NCBI GenBank assembly: GCA_905221605.1
Contig: CAJNDS010000027.1
Location: forward strand, 187,244 to 251,243
DNA length: 64,000 bases
DNA from: Symbiodinium natans
Taxonomy: Eukaryota > Sar > Dinophyceae > Suessiales > Symbiodiniaceae
Direction of reading: 5' to 3'
A program made the position numbers and the translations under genes. Of this stretch, positions 11,936-22,467 are shown in pieces. The notes under the pieces are model-generated. The model was not told the DNA's origin, made no database searches, and worked only from the letters and a program-made list of their open reading frames with translations. Positions within the stretch are counted from its first letter, which is position 1. Each line of letters begins with the position of its first letter.

Positions 11936-12794
11936 CCGCTGTTGTTGTTCTGGGAGTGGCTGCAATCCATCTGATCAGTTCTCTATGGACCCAGCCCTCC
12001 TCCCCGTCCCCTCCACCCCTGCTGTTTCCTGCCTTCCCCCCGGGTGTTTCTGAAATTTTCCCGGTGAATGTGGGCTCCGTTTCCTGAATGCTGCTACTCT
12101 GTCTTTTAGGCTTATGACTTGACGGTGTCAAGGAGTTGTGCCTCATCATCTCACTTAATTAGACTCGTCCTTCACATGTCCAGGTCCTGCTGTCGAGGTA
12201 AATCCAACCTCGTCAGTCGCCTTTCCCAGTTTCATGCGGTGAATAGCCTGGTGAAGCTCTTGCACATCGAAAGATGGTTCTGACAAACTAGGCGCAATGG
12301 ATAAGCTATAATGATCTATAATGTATATGTAAGTGCAATGTTTCCGGCCACTAGGTGAGAGAGGTCATGGCTGATTCAATTCCAAGACTCGAAGCTATCC
12401 TGCCATTCTTCGGCTCTGCCGACATCTGAAGCTGAGTTGCGCTGTTCGCGGCCAGGTTCAGCACTCCTGGCAGATTGGGTGTAAGCTTCTGCAGTGTTTG
12501 AACTACACCTTGCAGATACACACCCTTGTCGTGAACTTTGTCTCACTGTGCTGCCGCGCTGGTGCCCCTCAGGATCCCTCAAGCTGTTTCCTGACCCACG
12601 CACAGGACCACGGCCGGCGCGAAGCTCAGCAGCGAGATTCAGCACGTTCTTCAGCACGCCTGGAAACCTTTGTGGTTGCAGGCGGAGAGCTGCATACTAT
12701 TGTGGGGGATCGGTTTTTGTTGTCTGCCCTTCGCGGGACGCGGGAAATGGACCCCAAACCACCAAACCCGCTGAGACCTAAAGCCCCCTGAAAG

Positions 12795-13315
12795 CCTTCG
12801 ACACTAACACCCTAAACCTTATAAGCCCTAATCCCTAAACACGATGATAAACCCTAAACCTTAAATCCTGCCCTCAACCCTAAAACGCAGCAAAAAAACA
12901 AAAATTTGAAACCTTGAACTCTAAACCCCCAAAACCCTAACCCCCGCACCCCCAACCCTAAACCCTAATCCGTAAACACCCTCAACCAACCTTATAAGCC
13001 CTAAGCCCTAGATCCCTAAAACCGTCTCAAAGCCCTCCAAAACCAAAAACCCTCAAACCCTATAAGTGCACTACACCCTATAGCACCCTACGCCGCAAAA
13101 CCTGAAAAACCCGACACCCCGTAAGCCCTAAACCCTACAACCCTAAATCGTAGAAACCATTTACAGCCCATAAGCCTCAACCTCCACCCCCCAAACACTG
13201 AACCCTAAACCCTGGACCTTAAGGCCTGTAGACACACTAAGCTTCTAAGTCCTATAACCTAAGGCCCTCGATCCCTCTAAACCCCAGGCTCTAAACCCTT
13301 ATACGTCCCGAACCA
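12795..13315 (-). repeat. Degenerate CCCTAAA-like repeat field
   Basis: About 520 bp packed with decayed CCCTAAA units (CCCTAAAC, CCCTAATC, CCTTATAAGCC) mixed with TATAAGCCCTA variants. No coding frame spans it. It reads as an old interstitial telomere array that has mutated, in the same orientation as the block at 9981-10018. Confidence 0.82.
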
Positions 13316-13385
13316 ACCCACAACCACACCATACATGTGCATGTAGAAAAATGTATCCTTGCATATGCAAGTATATACAACGATT

Positions 13386-13455
13386 TATATTATATAGATA
13401 TATATATATATGTATATATGTGGTAGCATATATATATATATACACGCATACATAC
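13386..13455. repeat. (TA)n-rich tract
   Basis: Alternating TATATA runs broken by TGTGGTAGC and followed by ACGCATACATAC. Confidence 0.92.
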
Positions 13456-13490
13456 ATTAAATGCAATGGGCACACATGTGGGGATTGCTA

Positions 13491-13597
13491 AGCGGGGCGC
13501 GGAATGCGGGGGCACGACGCGGGGGACGGGGCAAGCGGCAAGCGGGACGCGAGTCGTGGGACGCGCCACGCGGGACGGGGATGCGGGACGCGGGATC
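13491..13597. repeat. Degenerate GGGACGCGG repeats
   Basis: GGGACGCGGG, GGGACGGGG and GGGACGCGAG variants recur about every 10-20 bases, making a G-rich strand with potential for G-quadruplex structure. Confidence 0.75.
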
Positions 13598-13872
13598 GCA
13601 GCGTTCGCGCAGGCCAAGTTCGCGAGTGTCACCAAACTCACCACCACGCTGCATACCCTGTGAGACGAAACCTATATTGTAACGACTGTCTCAGGACACA
13701 GTTCTTATTTCTCATAGGAGTCACGCCCTTTGAGGTCCAGCGTCAGCCCACTTCCATCACAATGCCAGTGCTGGACAACATACGTCTTACAGTAGGGAAG
13801 CTCATTGAGCGCTGTGCATCTCTCGTGATATGGAAGTAAGGACGACTTTGTCCTCCAAACCAGCAGCTCTAA

Positions 13873-14112
13873 ATGGCTACTGTGGACTCGAGAAAGCAAG
13901 AGTTGAAATCATGTGCAAGACGTGCCTCGGATGACTGGCACCTAGACGGTTTCTTATTGCAATCGAAACAAGGATCAGACTTCAGATTCAAGTTGAAGTC
14001 AGATATTGCGGGTCTGGCACCACCATCCGAAGCATTTTTGCTAGTGGTCAAGCATTGTCAAGCAACTCTCCTCTTACCATGCGCCGCGCATGCCAGACAG
14101 CTGAGCCTCTAA
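13873..14112 (+). CDS. 79-codon ORF, unknown product
   Basis: Starts with ATG (MATVDSRKQELKSCARRASD) and reads as a plausible soluble protein to its stop. A protein-like segment in another plus frame (about 13725-13835, containing PVLDNIRLTVGKLIERC) lies just upstream, so the two may be exons of one gene. No family is recognised. Confidence 0.33.
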   Translation: MATVDSRKQELKSCARRASDDWHLDGFLLQSKQGSDFRFKLKSDIAGLAPPSEAFLLVVKHCQATLLLPCAAHARQLSL

Positions 14113-14689
14113 ATGTCTCCGCTGCCTGGATAGTACCCGAGCAGGAATGTTATACCTGTTTCCCATCCCTTGTCTCAAGAGCACCCACCTTTAAATCCCA
14201 AGGTCGCTGAGATCATATGATATTGTGCTTTACTCTCGCTATTTTTGAAGAATCGGTCTTGAGCTTGGGCACCACGAGGTGACAAAATGGCAACTCACTT
14301 CGAAATCCATCTGCGCCCTTCGCCGTACCTTGTCTTGTCAACAGCAGCGTTGTTACTTTGAGCGTTCCGGCGGGAGCAAGTTACAAAGATAAGCAACCGG
14401 TCGAGCATCATCAGACAAGCGGCTCACTTTGAATGCGCCTTCTGAGTACCTTGGCACCTTAGACACAGCGGCACCATGTTTACACTGACAAGACAGGACC
14501 CTTCATCCAAAGAAAGAAAGTCAGGGTTTGGGATGACCCGGACCTGACCTAGGCACTTGCCGACGATTGAAATGCCCTTTAGTAGGAGACGACTCGGGAC
14601 TGCTTGGCGATTCAGGGTCTTTCGGCAGAGGAGACGCTGAAGGGCTGTGATGTCGCGTAAGGCCGGCTAAAAACTTTCAACGTGTGAGG

Positions 14690-14873
14690 TGCTTCACGGT
14701 GCTTCCAAGAAGGCTCCCTTTCGAAGCGAACCCAGTCAAGCCTCTTGCCCAGACCTATCGGATGGCATCATGCACTGCCAAGTGGCTGTTCTTGGCCTTC
14801 TTCAGCTCAGGACTCTTCCAAGGCTTTCCCATCTCATCCAGAAGATTCCTGCGAAATATGTTGACTTAAGAAG
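14690..14873 (+). CDS. Exon candidate with strong 5' splice site
   Basis: An open segment (SKKAPFRSEPSQASCPDLS... to ...KIPAKYVDLRR) ends exactly at a consensus-like donor, AGAAG|GTGAGT. The following intronic sequence quickly closes the frame. A weaker plus-strand candidate follows at 15007-15204. No domain is recognised. Confidence 0.38.
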
Positions 14874-15512
14874 GTGAGTTCATCATATCCTCAGGAGGTA
14901 GCTGCTGAGAGGAGCGGCATCAAAGGGACAACTTATGGACCTCGCATGCACCAGCAACTATGCGTGGCGAATGCTTGCAGCCAGCGGCACTTTTTAGAGT
15001 TCTAGCTTGGAGCATCGATCTCGTAACATTCTCGTGACAGTAGTACGCGGCAGTGCAACTGCGAAGAGAGCGCTGTTGCCGCAATTGCGACAGATGAACC
15101 CCAGCTCCTGCCAGAGTCAAAGCCTGCACTGTCACCACCCAGGTGAATATTCTTGCCAAAGACGCCTCGGAGTATCTCGGGTCATTTTGAGTGATGAGTT
15201 CTAATTTCATGATGCCTGAATGAAGAAGCTTGCATTCCATCTGGAAGCTCGTGGAAAGCACGTGAGGACGGCACTGAGGTCACCTTCATACTGCACGCCC
15301 AGCTGAACGCGCGGTCGCTCACCCCACTCCCTGCCTGCGGCCATGGAGCACATGATGGCACCCGGTGTACAGTGGTGTTCACATCATGGCACAAGTCACG
15401 TCATGACACATAATTATGACAGCTGGGCACGACCCCAGCATTTTCATGGATGCACTGCCGATGCACCTCCCCTTCATACATATTGACTGAAAGCATGCAG
15501 TGCCCGCATGCT

Positions 15513-16082
15513 CTATCTACTGGTAGGTATACGCTCTAGTGAAGCGCGCCTTTGTAGATTTTGCCAGTTCCGCGCAGGAAGCTGCCGCCTGAGCAGCAGG
15601 CTCTGGCATGTGCAGCTCGGAGGCGTTTTCTCTCCCAGCAAGCGTGCAACAAGCTTCCCTTGCGGGCACAAATATGCGCACAGAACCTCGCCGCAACCCA
15701 TCCGTGCAAGCTGGTTCGTGTTTTCAACCCATGTTCTCATCACTCTGAAACAGAATGAAATGTTGCTACGCGTGGAGTGGAGTTGGGCCGCAGATGAGGA
15801 ATGGACTCCTAGACAACCGGCAGCTAGAATTTTTGCCGATGTGCAGCAGGAGGCCCCTACAGTACGGGATGAGCGCGCACCGTCAATTTGGGCAGGGGCT
15901 TGAGCGGCAACGTGCACGTCCAAGAGCCATGCGTGGAATGCAGTTTGGCCCCACGTGCCTTGCGTATTGCGTAGTCTGATTACCGGAAGGTTTACGCACG
16001 CACTCATAAACAATGTGAAAGTTTGTCTGGCCAAAACGCCTTCAATCCGCGACTTATTCTGAAACATTTCCGCAGCAGCCAA
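15513..16082 (-). CDS. 189-codon ORF, unknown product
   Basis: A long single open frame (begins MAAAEMFQNKSRIEGVLAR). A 131-codon frame lies opposite at 15508-15903, and one of the two must be a shadow. Length favours the minus frame. No domain or transmembrane run was recognised. Confidence 0.28.
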   Translation of the reverse strand: MAAAEMFQNKSRIEGVLARQTFTLFMSACVNLPVIRLRNTQGTWGQTAFHAWLLDVHVAAQAPAQIDGARSSRTVGASCCTSAKILAAGCLGVHSSSAAQLHSTRSNISFCFRVMRTWVENTNQLARMGCGEVLCAYLCPQGKLVARLLGEKTPPSCTCQSLLLRRQLPARNWQNLQRRASLERIPTSR

Positions 16083-16740
16083 AAGGCGAAATACAAAAGG
16101 GGCTTGGCGCGTGCAAAATTCGTTGGAGGCTCAAAGCCTTCGCAGCCCAGTCGCCCGGCTACCAAAAGATCCCGCTTCAGCCGAGACCGACTCTGGGATG
16201 CAACACATGAAACTATGAAACGCTTTCATCCCGGCCCCGGTGCTCTTCCCCCGACTCTTGAAGTTTGGAAGCTCTATGAAGCTCTTCTGGGCTCTTCCGG
16301 AGAGCACTTGGAGAGAACTCGCTCTTTGTTTTGCAAAGGCGCTTGGAGCACTGGGGTTTTCTTTCGTGTCATGGTCTCTGTTTGGGGTATACGCTGGCCG
16401 TCTCATACCAAGTCACTTGACTATCTACAGGCACCCTCGAACCTGGCCAGAGCCTCAGCCCCGACAATGTGGAGATGCAGACGGCCACAGGAAACCGGGT
16501 GCCTCCGAAGTTCACGCGTGGAAGCCTCACTTCGGCTGCCTGCCTGAGCCATGCACGAGAGCGAGAGAGAGAGTGTGTGGTACGTGTGTCTGTGTTGAGT
16601 GTGCAAAGGCGTGTTGTTTAAACCACGATAGTGAATTTCAATTGCAGGGTCCAAGTTGCCGGATGCCCTCGGGACCATCGGAGGACATCTCGTATCTTGC
16701 ATCCACCCCACGCCTCGTTGAGCACATATCGAAGACATAA
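16023..16740 (+). CDS. Two overlapping plus-strand ORFs, one with a membrane segment
   Basis: 16023-16547 (174 codons) and 16240-16740 (166 codons) overlap in different frames. The second holds a hydrophobic stretch, LGALGFSFVSWSLFGVYAG, flanked by basic residues, consistent with one transmembrane helix. Splicing from the first frame to the second near 16250 is possible but not proven. No family is recognised. Confidence 0.3.
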
Positions 16741-16989
16741 TATGTCGAGAAAACTCAGACAGGATTAGCTTGGGCTGATTTGGGCTTGTACGTGGCTTTG
16801 CGTCGCTTCTCCCTTTCCATCCGCTTCCCAAGTCTTCAGCCAGGTGGCAGATTCTCGGCCGAAACGCGGAAAGCACTCTGGACATCTCCAGAGGTCGCCA
16901 GAGTGGCGACTCCTGATGCCTTCACCTTCCAGGAGTTTGCGAGTGCTGCATGTTGAAGACTTGCCGAAGAACTGTTGATGCATGTTGAA

Positions 16990-17548
16990 CTACAAGAATT
17001 GACTCCATGCCCACGTGGTCATCTGCAAGACGGCCTCAGGCACTTGCTTCGATCGGAAGGTCAAGGTCCCGGACAAGGAGGGCTGGTCTGAACCCAGCTT
17101 GTAGCGGCTGCGGAGGTAGAGATTCCTTGGATGCCGTGGACACTTTGCGCTCCAGCGTGCTCTTCCTTTCCACTTTCCCTTTATAGGTTTAGGTTGATTA
17201 CACAAGACTCACAAGACAACCGGATCCCCCAGTGCGACCGCTGCATCGAGCCGGCGGCTGCCACGGCGGGTGCCAAGGTTGCAAGATCGGCAGACAATCC
17301 GAGGCCCACTGGTGCCATCGAGACGTTGCGCTCCTCGAGACACAATTGGGTGGAGGTGCTGCGCTATTGCCAACTACTGAGTCCGAGCCAAACACAACCT
17401 GGATGGCTGAAAGAACAGACTCTGACTCTCTGCAGTACCCTTCCACACTCTGCTTCGGTGGCACCTTCACCGTGGCCTTCGCGTCTGCATTCAGTTCCAG
17501 GCCCTTCCTGATTTCCTGCAGCTTGGAGCCATACTCAGTCATATTCAT
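16990..17548 (-). CDS. Three-exon gene model, 126 aa, unknown function
   Basis: Exon 1 is 17399-17548 (50 codons, starts ATG, MNMTEYGSKLQEIRKGLEL). Exon 2 is 17221-17333. Exon 3 is 17107-16990, ending TAG. Both introns start GTTGT and end AG (65 and 113 nt), and the phases match across both. An in-frame stop lies just upstream of the ATG. Codons end mostly in C or G. Exon 2 is alanine-rich (APVGLGLSADLATLAPAVAA) and exon 3 is basic. Further coding-like segments lie on both sides, about 16855-16950 (AALANSWKVKASGVATLAT) and near 17640-17700 before a CTCA|GTGAGT donor, so the real gene may be longer. No family is recognised. Confidence 0.55.
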
Positions 17549-17831
17549 ATAAGACCGCTACCACAATGTTCAGTGCATGAAGAACTGTGAGAAGCATACT
17601 CACTGAGAAATCCCTCTGGGCTCAGGTCCGACTTGCCCTTCCACTCTGCAAAGCCTTGCGCTTGGGAGAGGGAGGTACATGCTCGCCGCATGACGTAGAC
17701 GCCTAGCTTCGACCACTTATCGGGGAGGGGGGGGGGAGGGGAGGGCCGTCAAACAGCAACCGGGGCCAAGTCTTTGAGCAAGTGCAGACGTGGCTCCGTC
17801 TTTTAGGTGTGGGGCGGCCTTGTTTAGACGT

Positions 17832-18335
17832 TCAGGCTCCCACTAAAGTTCTTCTGAGAGCAGTGTGGCCTGTGAGTCCATGCATGTGTGAGCATGAGTG
17901 CATAACCTGCACTTGGATACCTTCATATGCCTTCCCAACCTTCACTGCTGCAGCGCGCCTGACATCGTTGGTGACCCCTCCAAGGGCACGCTGGCATCCA
18001 CACCGAAGGAAGTGCCCAACTTGGCAGGGGCACGGACCTTTGCATCTAGGCCTCGGAGAAAGAGGAAGAGACAAGAGGATCATTGCAGCCTCCCCTACGG
18101 ACCGGCAGCAGTCTACACTGGAAGCTTGGATAAGCTTGGGGATGCGGTTGCATGTTGCCCTGCTGCGCTCAAGCTTCAGAGGACTTGTTAACCGGCTCCG
18201 GCCTGTCTCAGAAATCTTCAGGATGTACTGAGGATCGGTAGTGAGTATTTTGCCAGCTTTCTTTTCAAGTCCTGCAATGGCACATGAGCTGCAGACCCAC
18301 TCAACGTCGATACCCCCTTTGACAAAGCGGGTCAC
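17832..18335 (-). CDS. 167-codon ORF, unknown product
   Basis: The N-terminal third (MTRFVKGGIDVEWVCSSCAI) and a later stretch (LGGVTNDVRRAAAVKVGKAY) are both protein-like, and the frame stays open throughout. Weak GT/AG sites inside could make it several exons. Plus-strand frames opposite look like shadows. No domain is recognised. Confidence 0.43.
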   Translation of the reverse strand: MTRFVKGGIDVEWVCSSCAIAGLEKKAGKILTTDPQYILKISETGRSRLTSPLKLERSRATCNRIPKLIQASSVDCCRSVGEAAMILLSLPLSPRPRCKGPCPCQVGHFLRCGCQRALGGVTNDVRRAAAVKVGKAYEGIQVQVMHSCSHMHGLTGHTALRRTLVGA

Positions 18336-18585
18336 CTACGCTCTTGTATCAATTCTCTGTTTCAGTAGCCATGTACTTAATGTACTTTGCAGTCTGCCGT
18401 GGCGAAGTCTCAGGCTACCAGGCTGGCAGCCCAAGCTTGCCAGTGTGCAGTCTGTCCTTGAAGCCTCCCCTTCAGGAAAGCCTGGTTGCGGAGGGTATTT
18501 CTCGCATGTCACGCAACACACTCAAACTCAAAGATTCTGAAACAGATAGCGCAGGGTTGCTCCAACATCGAGCAGTATCAAGCAG

Positions 18586-18692
18586 CCAGAGACTCCAAAA
18601 CCCCTTAATTAAGGAGTATACCTTAAATCATATTAGGGTTCCTATTATAATTTAAGGTATATTCCTGAACTAAGGGGTTTTGGAGTCTCTGG
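18586..18692. mobile_element. 107-bp inverted-repeat (hairpin) element
   Basis: Two arms of about 42 bp beginning CCAGAGACTCCAAAACCCC pair with about four mismatches around a roughly 20-base AT-rich loop. The structure fits a foldback MITE. A target-site duplication is not obvious, so the superfamily is unknown. A structured RNA or recombination palindrome is an alternative. Confidence 0.7.
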
Positions 18693-18761
18693 GCAAAAGG
18701 GAGCAGCCGACCTCCCACTCGAGAGTGCTCTTCTCGCTCTCTGGGTCAGGCTGGAAGACAT

Positions 18762-19285
18762 TCATCTGCAAAAGGAGAAAAGATGTGTACTTTGCAAAAA
18801 AAGCTCAGCAGCCAATGTGTGGCACGTCTGTGTGGCGCGTCTCTGGAAGATCGGGAATTGCAAGGGGGGACTTGCGAAAGCTGCCTTCAACTCTCCGATC
18901 TTTGAATTGTATGCCAGCCCGGCACTCGACTGGATCCAGTTGGGCAGAATGCCTTTGCCAGCAAAGAAGCAGTCCCAAATCTCTTGCTCGGAAAGAACAC
19001 GCAAACACACCGCTGCACGAAGGTCCAAGATGCTTGGAAAACAATCCTGAATCCTGTTCTAGCCCAGCTGCTGTCGCTCATGCCCGAGCGCTTCTTAGCA
19101 TCCACGGCATAAAGAAGAGACACGCCGTTCTTAATCTGCTTGTCCCAACCAAGGGCTGCGTCATAAACCTTGCAACGGCCGCAAGTCTCCATCCCGCCAC
19201 CATCAAAGCTCTGTCCGGGCCAAGGCTAACTGCGTGCCAGCAACCACGTCGTTGCTGTTGCCGGTGATTGAGAAGTGTCGCGCTT
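18762..19285 (-). CDS. Multi-exon gene candidate, possible frameshift
   Basis: Three protein-like segments run in order: about 19285-19205 (ARHFSITGNSNDVVAGTQL), 19185-19065 (KVYDAALGWDKQIKNGVSLL) and 19028-18850 (LRVLSEQEIWDCFFAGKGIL). The second and third meet near 19035 in frames one base apart without room for an intron. That may be a frameshift, an assembly error or an unseen splice. The plus-strand 195-codon ORF opposite (18680-19267) reads as a shadow. No family is recognised. Confidence 0.42.
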
Positions 19286-19491
19286 TATCTCCTCAAGCTC
19301 GACATGAAGCGTTTTCCGCACGAGTGGGATCAAAAATGCAGGCAGGTCTTGCCTTGCACGGACACTGTCCAGTCCAAATCGTTACCCTCCTGGCACGAAG
19401 GGAAGCGATTCACCCTATATCGTTGAGAACAGGAATTTCAGAGGGGGCGCCCACGTTCGCAAAACAGGTGAGGCTTTTTTTAACTTTCGGC

Positions 19492-19513
19492 AACCCTAAA
19501 CCCTAAACCCTAA
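19492..19513 (-). repeat. Interstitial telomere repeat (CCCTAAA)3
   Basis: Three CCCTAAA/CCCTAAT units only, CCCTAAA orientation. Confidence 0.85.
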
Positions 19514-19609
19514 TTCCTCAGGCCGGCTCTGGAGCCGGGCCCCAAGAGCAGCGAGAAGGTTCCGCCATCCAGCACACAAGGACTAAGGTTCTTCAGCTTG
19601 CAGTTTGGC

Positions 19610-19905
19610 GCTTCGCCTGAAATTTGTGAAGGCTGAAGCATCTGAAGCTTCTTTAGCTTCGCACTTCTGAAGTTTCCATCTTAGCACTAGCTGCGGGTTT
19701 GGCCCCTGAAACTTGCAGCCTCAGGCTTCGCTCTGCGCGTTTCAGCCTGAGTCTGAAACTTCGCGCTTCGCCATGCGCTTTGCCTGAAGATGTCTTGAAT
19801 CTGAAGAACTAAGTGTTGCACTTCGGACTTGGCTGAAGATTCACGTTTCGCATGAAAACAGGCCTGAAATCTGAAGTTTCTAGCTTCATGCTCCGCGTGA
19901 AGATT
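19610..19905. repeat. Degenerate CTGAAG/CTTCGC repeat
   Basis: TCTGAAG, GCCTGAA, CTTCGC and AAGTTTC words recur every 10-30 bases for about 300 bp, giving a decayed short-unit repeat with palindromic tendency (CTTCAG/CTGAAG). No frame is convincing here. Confidence 0.7.
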
Positions 19906-20012
19906 CTTGTCTCACCACAGAAGCTCGCAATCGAACAAAAAGAAGCATTCTCGAACTTCACGCAAGTCATCGAGCCAACTACCAGGATCAATCAAAATCA
20001 GAGCATGGACGT

Positions 20013-20396
20013 TTGAAACACGTTGCTCTCCTCATCGCCTGTCGCGGACGCGGCGACCCGAGTATTGCCCAACGGCTTCAGTCTGCTCTTCCTGGCATCA
20101 GAGACCCAGTTTTGCAAACTCTGACGCACACTTTGGACATGTTGGAAATTTTTGCACAGAATCATGAAAGTCACCTGACCTCAAGAACAAGCCCAGCAGC
20201 ACTGGCTGTGACAGGCTGTCTTGCAAAGACTAAAGACAAGTACACAAGTAGCACAGCGGCTCGAAACATCACGAACACGTGTCAGGCTTGCAACATGTGG
20301 ACCCTTCGTTCTACGGAGTGGTCACAGAATTCATTCCAACGTAGCAAGCACACCGCAAAAGGTAGCACGCGCACAGCAGTAGTGCAGAAATACTGA
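20013..20396 (+). CDS. 127-codon ORF, unknown product
   Basis: A protein-like frame beginning at TTG (so probably an exon), with KHVALLIACRGRGDPSIAQR early and an amphipathic stretch LQTLTHTLDMLEIFAQN. It lies opposite the expected continuation of the minus-strand amidase-like gene, and both cannot be exonic at the same bases. No domain is recognised. Confidence 0.33.
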   Translation: MKHVALLIACRGRGDPSIAQRLQSALPGIRDPVLQTLTHTLDMLEIFAQNHESHLTSRTSPAALAVTGCLAKTKDKYTSSTAARNITNTCQACNMWTLRSTEWSQNSFQRSKHTAKGSTRTAVVQKY

Positions 20397-20414
20397 AAGA
20401 GAACATACGAGAAC

Positions 20415-20590
20415 CTAGCCATCATGAATTCCTGAACCCGAAGCCTCACATTATCTCGTATCTCACCAAGCCACGCAGAGTCGTAGTTCATTCCATAGAC
20501 AACGTTGCCACCATCCTCACGCGCGACGAAGAGTGCTGACGAGGTCCTGTTGGACGGCTCCGTGGCCCTGCGCAGAATTGCCGGGGTTGA
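20415..20590 (-). CDS. Acid amidase / acid ceramidase-like exon (NAAA family)
   Basis: The exon is bounded by acceptor CTGTCAG and donor GCTAG|GTTCTC. Its translation (STPAILRRATEPSNRTSSAL, then FVAREDGGNVVYGMNYDSAW, then LGEIRDNVRLRVQ) matches the pattern at the mature beta-subunit start of N-acylethanolamine acid amidase and acid ceramidase (CTS-IVA-D--G---HGRN-D, then a run before V-F). Those enzymes hydrolyse fatty-acid amides in acidic compartments, using the N-terminal Cys released by self-cleavage. Here the position that should be Cys reads Ser, so it may be a non-canonical or inactive relative. The remaining exons were not found. Family is inferred by eye. Confidence 0.45.
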
Positions 20591-20814
20591 CTGACAGGTC
20601 TAAAGGACATTATGACCATGAGATGCTGCTATGAAAGAAAGAATGACATGAGCAAGGCGAAGAGCAGTCACTTCACGGACAGGACTGCGAGCTGAAGGTA
20701 AAACGTCTGGTGCATACGTTAAAAAAACTTGACATGAAGTGCTGCGAATGGAACTGGAAGACCATCACATGTCAGGGTAACCTGGACATGGGGGCCATGT
20801 GGCGGAAAAGCGCA

Positions 20815-20867
20815 GGGGGGGGGGGGGAGAGGGCGGGGTGGGGGGAGGGCCCCCCCCCCCCCCCCCC
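20815..20867. repeat. poly-G followed by poly-C
   Basis: A G-rich run (about 35 bases, few interruptions) abuts a C run of about 17. The two halves could pair as a hairpin or form a G-quadruplex. Confidence 0.92.
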
Positions 20868-20954
20868 GACAATTGCTGAAGAGCTACAAGGAACTAGCTT
20901 TTGCAAAACAACCCCACACCGAGCGTGAAGAACATTACTTCGAACATCCAACCC

Positions 20955-21982
20955 TTAAAAACTAAGCAATTGACAGGCACTGTAGGGATCACTCGGATGG
21001 GGATTCCAGGGATGCTTGCTGCAAGGATGCTCTGCACAGATCGGCCCGAACCCCACAACATACAGAAAGTACAAGTTCAGTTCTGCTGGCATCCAAAGTT
21101 GTCCGAAACGCCTGTCCTGGCTAGCTCGAGTTTTTAGACGACCACGCGCAGGCCTGACTTGCCACTGTAGAGCACCCTGAGACACGGTGTCAAGCGCAAA
21201 GTCTGGACCAGCGATTCCTGGGAAGCTGAGTTCACTTCTTACTTTCGCTGGATCGTTCAGCAGCACGGTAGAATCGGGCAGAAGCTGCGGTTCTGGACAA
21301 AGCTGCAGAGAGGAACTACAAGCTCGACAAGAAATCTTTCTGCAGCCCAGCGGCGAATGCTGTGGGGCTGCTTCCACACCTGCAGAACGGAATAGAATGG
21401 CATAGAATGGCCTAAATGGCACTGAAAGTAAGGTATACAGCAAACACAGGCACAAGCTCTGGTGCAGCCAGCACTTCGACAGTCTGCGCGTGACAAGGCC
21501 TTCAAAGTCTTTTCAAACCTCAGCATCGCGGCAGCTGTCTGGTACTTGGACATTGCTTGTTGCGCAAGTGTGGGCACACTGACACTATGTACAGGGTTCT
21601 AACGTTTATAATAGTCGAGGAGGCGTGGGCTGGTGTTACTGCGCAGCACACCCGCTCCAGCGCAAGGCTCCCGCTCACCTAGCGACGAACATTCGGTTCG
21701 AAAACGTTCGAAACGGTGGAAAACGGGTTATCGCCAAGATCCCGCCAGGTCCGCAGATTCTCGGGGAAGAAACTAAGATTTGGCATCGTTCCATGTGCTG
21801 AATCGCGTTCTCACCTTGGTCCCGTGTGCATTTCGCAGTCGAAATGGTCCTTCCGCCTCAGTTCTGAGCACGGTCTGGTGCTCGAATCGCTCGATGTTCA
21901 CAAAACTTGGCAGGAACGTGTTATTCGTCCTCTCTTGTTCTTGGACGGGCTCGCATCGCTTTTCCGAAATGGCCTCCCGCAT
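20955..21982 (-). CDS. Multi-exon gene candidate, unknown function
   Basis: A 56-codon first exon, 21982-21815, starts with ATG (MREAISEKRCEPVQEQERTN) and ends phase 0 at donor CCAAG|GTGAGA. Downstream are protein-like segments at about 21577-21480 (PTLAQQAMSKYQTAAAMLRF) and 21385-20955 (ending in MPAELNLYFLYVV). The latter follows a good acceptor, CTATTCCGTTCTGCAG. Phases between the later segments were not resolved. Long plus-strand frames lie opposite the first exon (21716-22186), but the clean donor favours minus. Confidence 0.43.
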
Positions 21983-22467
21983 GCTCCCGCCTCAGTCCTG
22001 CGTGCATGCTCTCGAAGTGCCGAAGATTGCAGAAGTGCCGCATTCGGATTGTTGCTTTTGTGTTGGTCTCTCCGGTTCGCGCCTGTACTGCCACATGATT
22101 CAGTAACACCAGGATTGCGTACCGTCAACCAACAATATGGATCAATCTGGATGGACCCTAAAACCCGCAGCTGCCATCAGTTGTAGAGCGGCTGCTGCTT
22201 CGTTTCTTCCTTGCTCCAGAAGCCGAGGGTCCTTGGACAACATGACAACTCATGGAATGATGAGGAGTTGACTATGGAATGGAGCTAGCAGCAGCAAAAC
22301 CTGACGCGCATGTAGGCTGTTGGTGCAGAGGCGGGGTTTCGTCAAAGAATCGGAGAGCGAAGGCCCACAATTGCAGCGATGACCGCCACCTGCAGCAAGG
22401 AACAGTCTTAGGAGCGATTGTCAGTGGAAGGGGCAGGCAAGCATAAACTACACTTTTCTCCGCCAAG

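Noticed and set aside
11598-12149. Several 80-154 codon frames of Thr-His-Pro or Val-Cys repeats on both strands
   Set aside because: All derive from the CACCACACA minisatellite.
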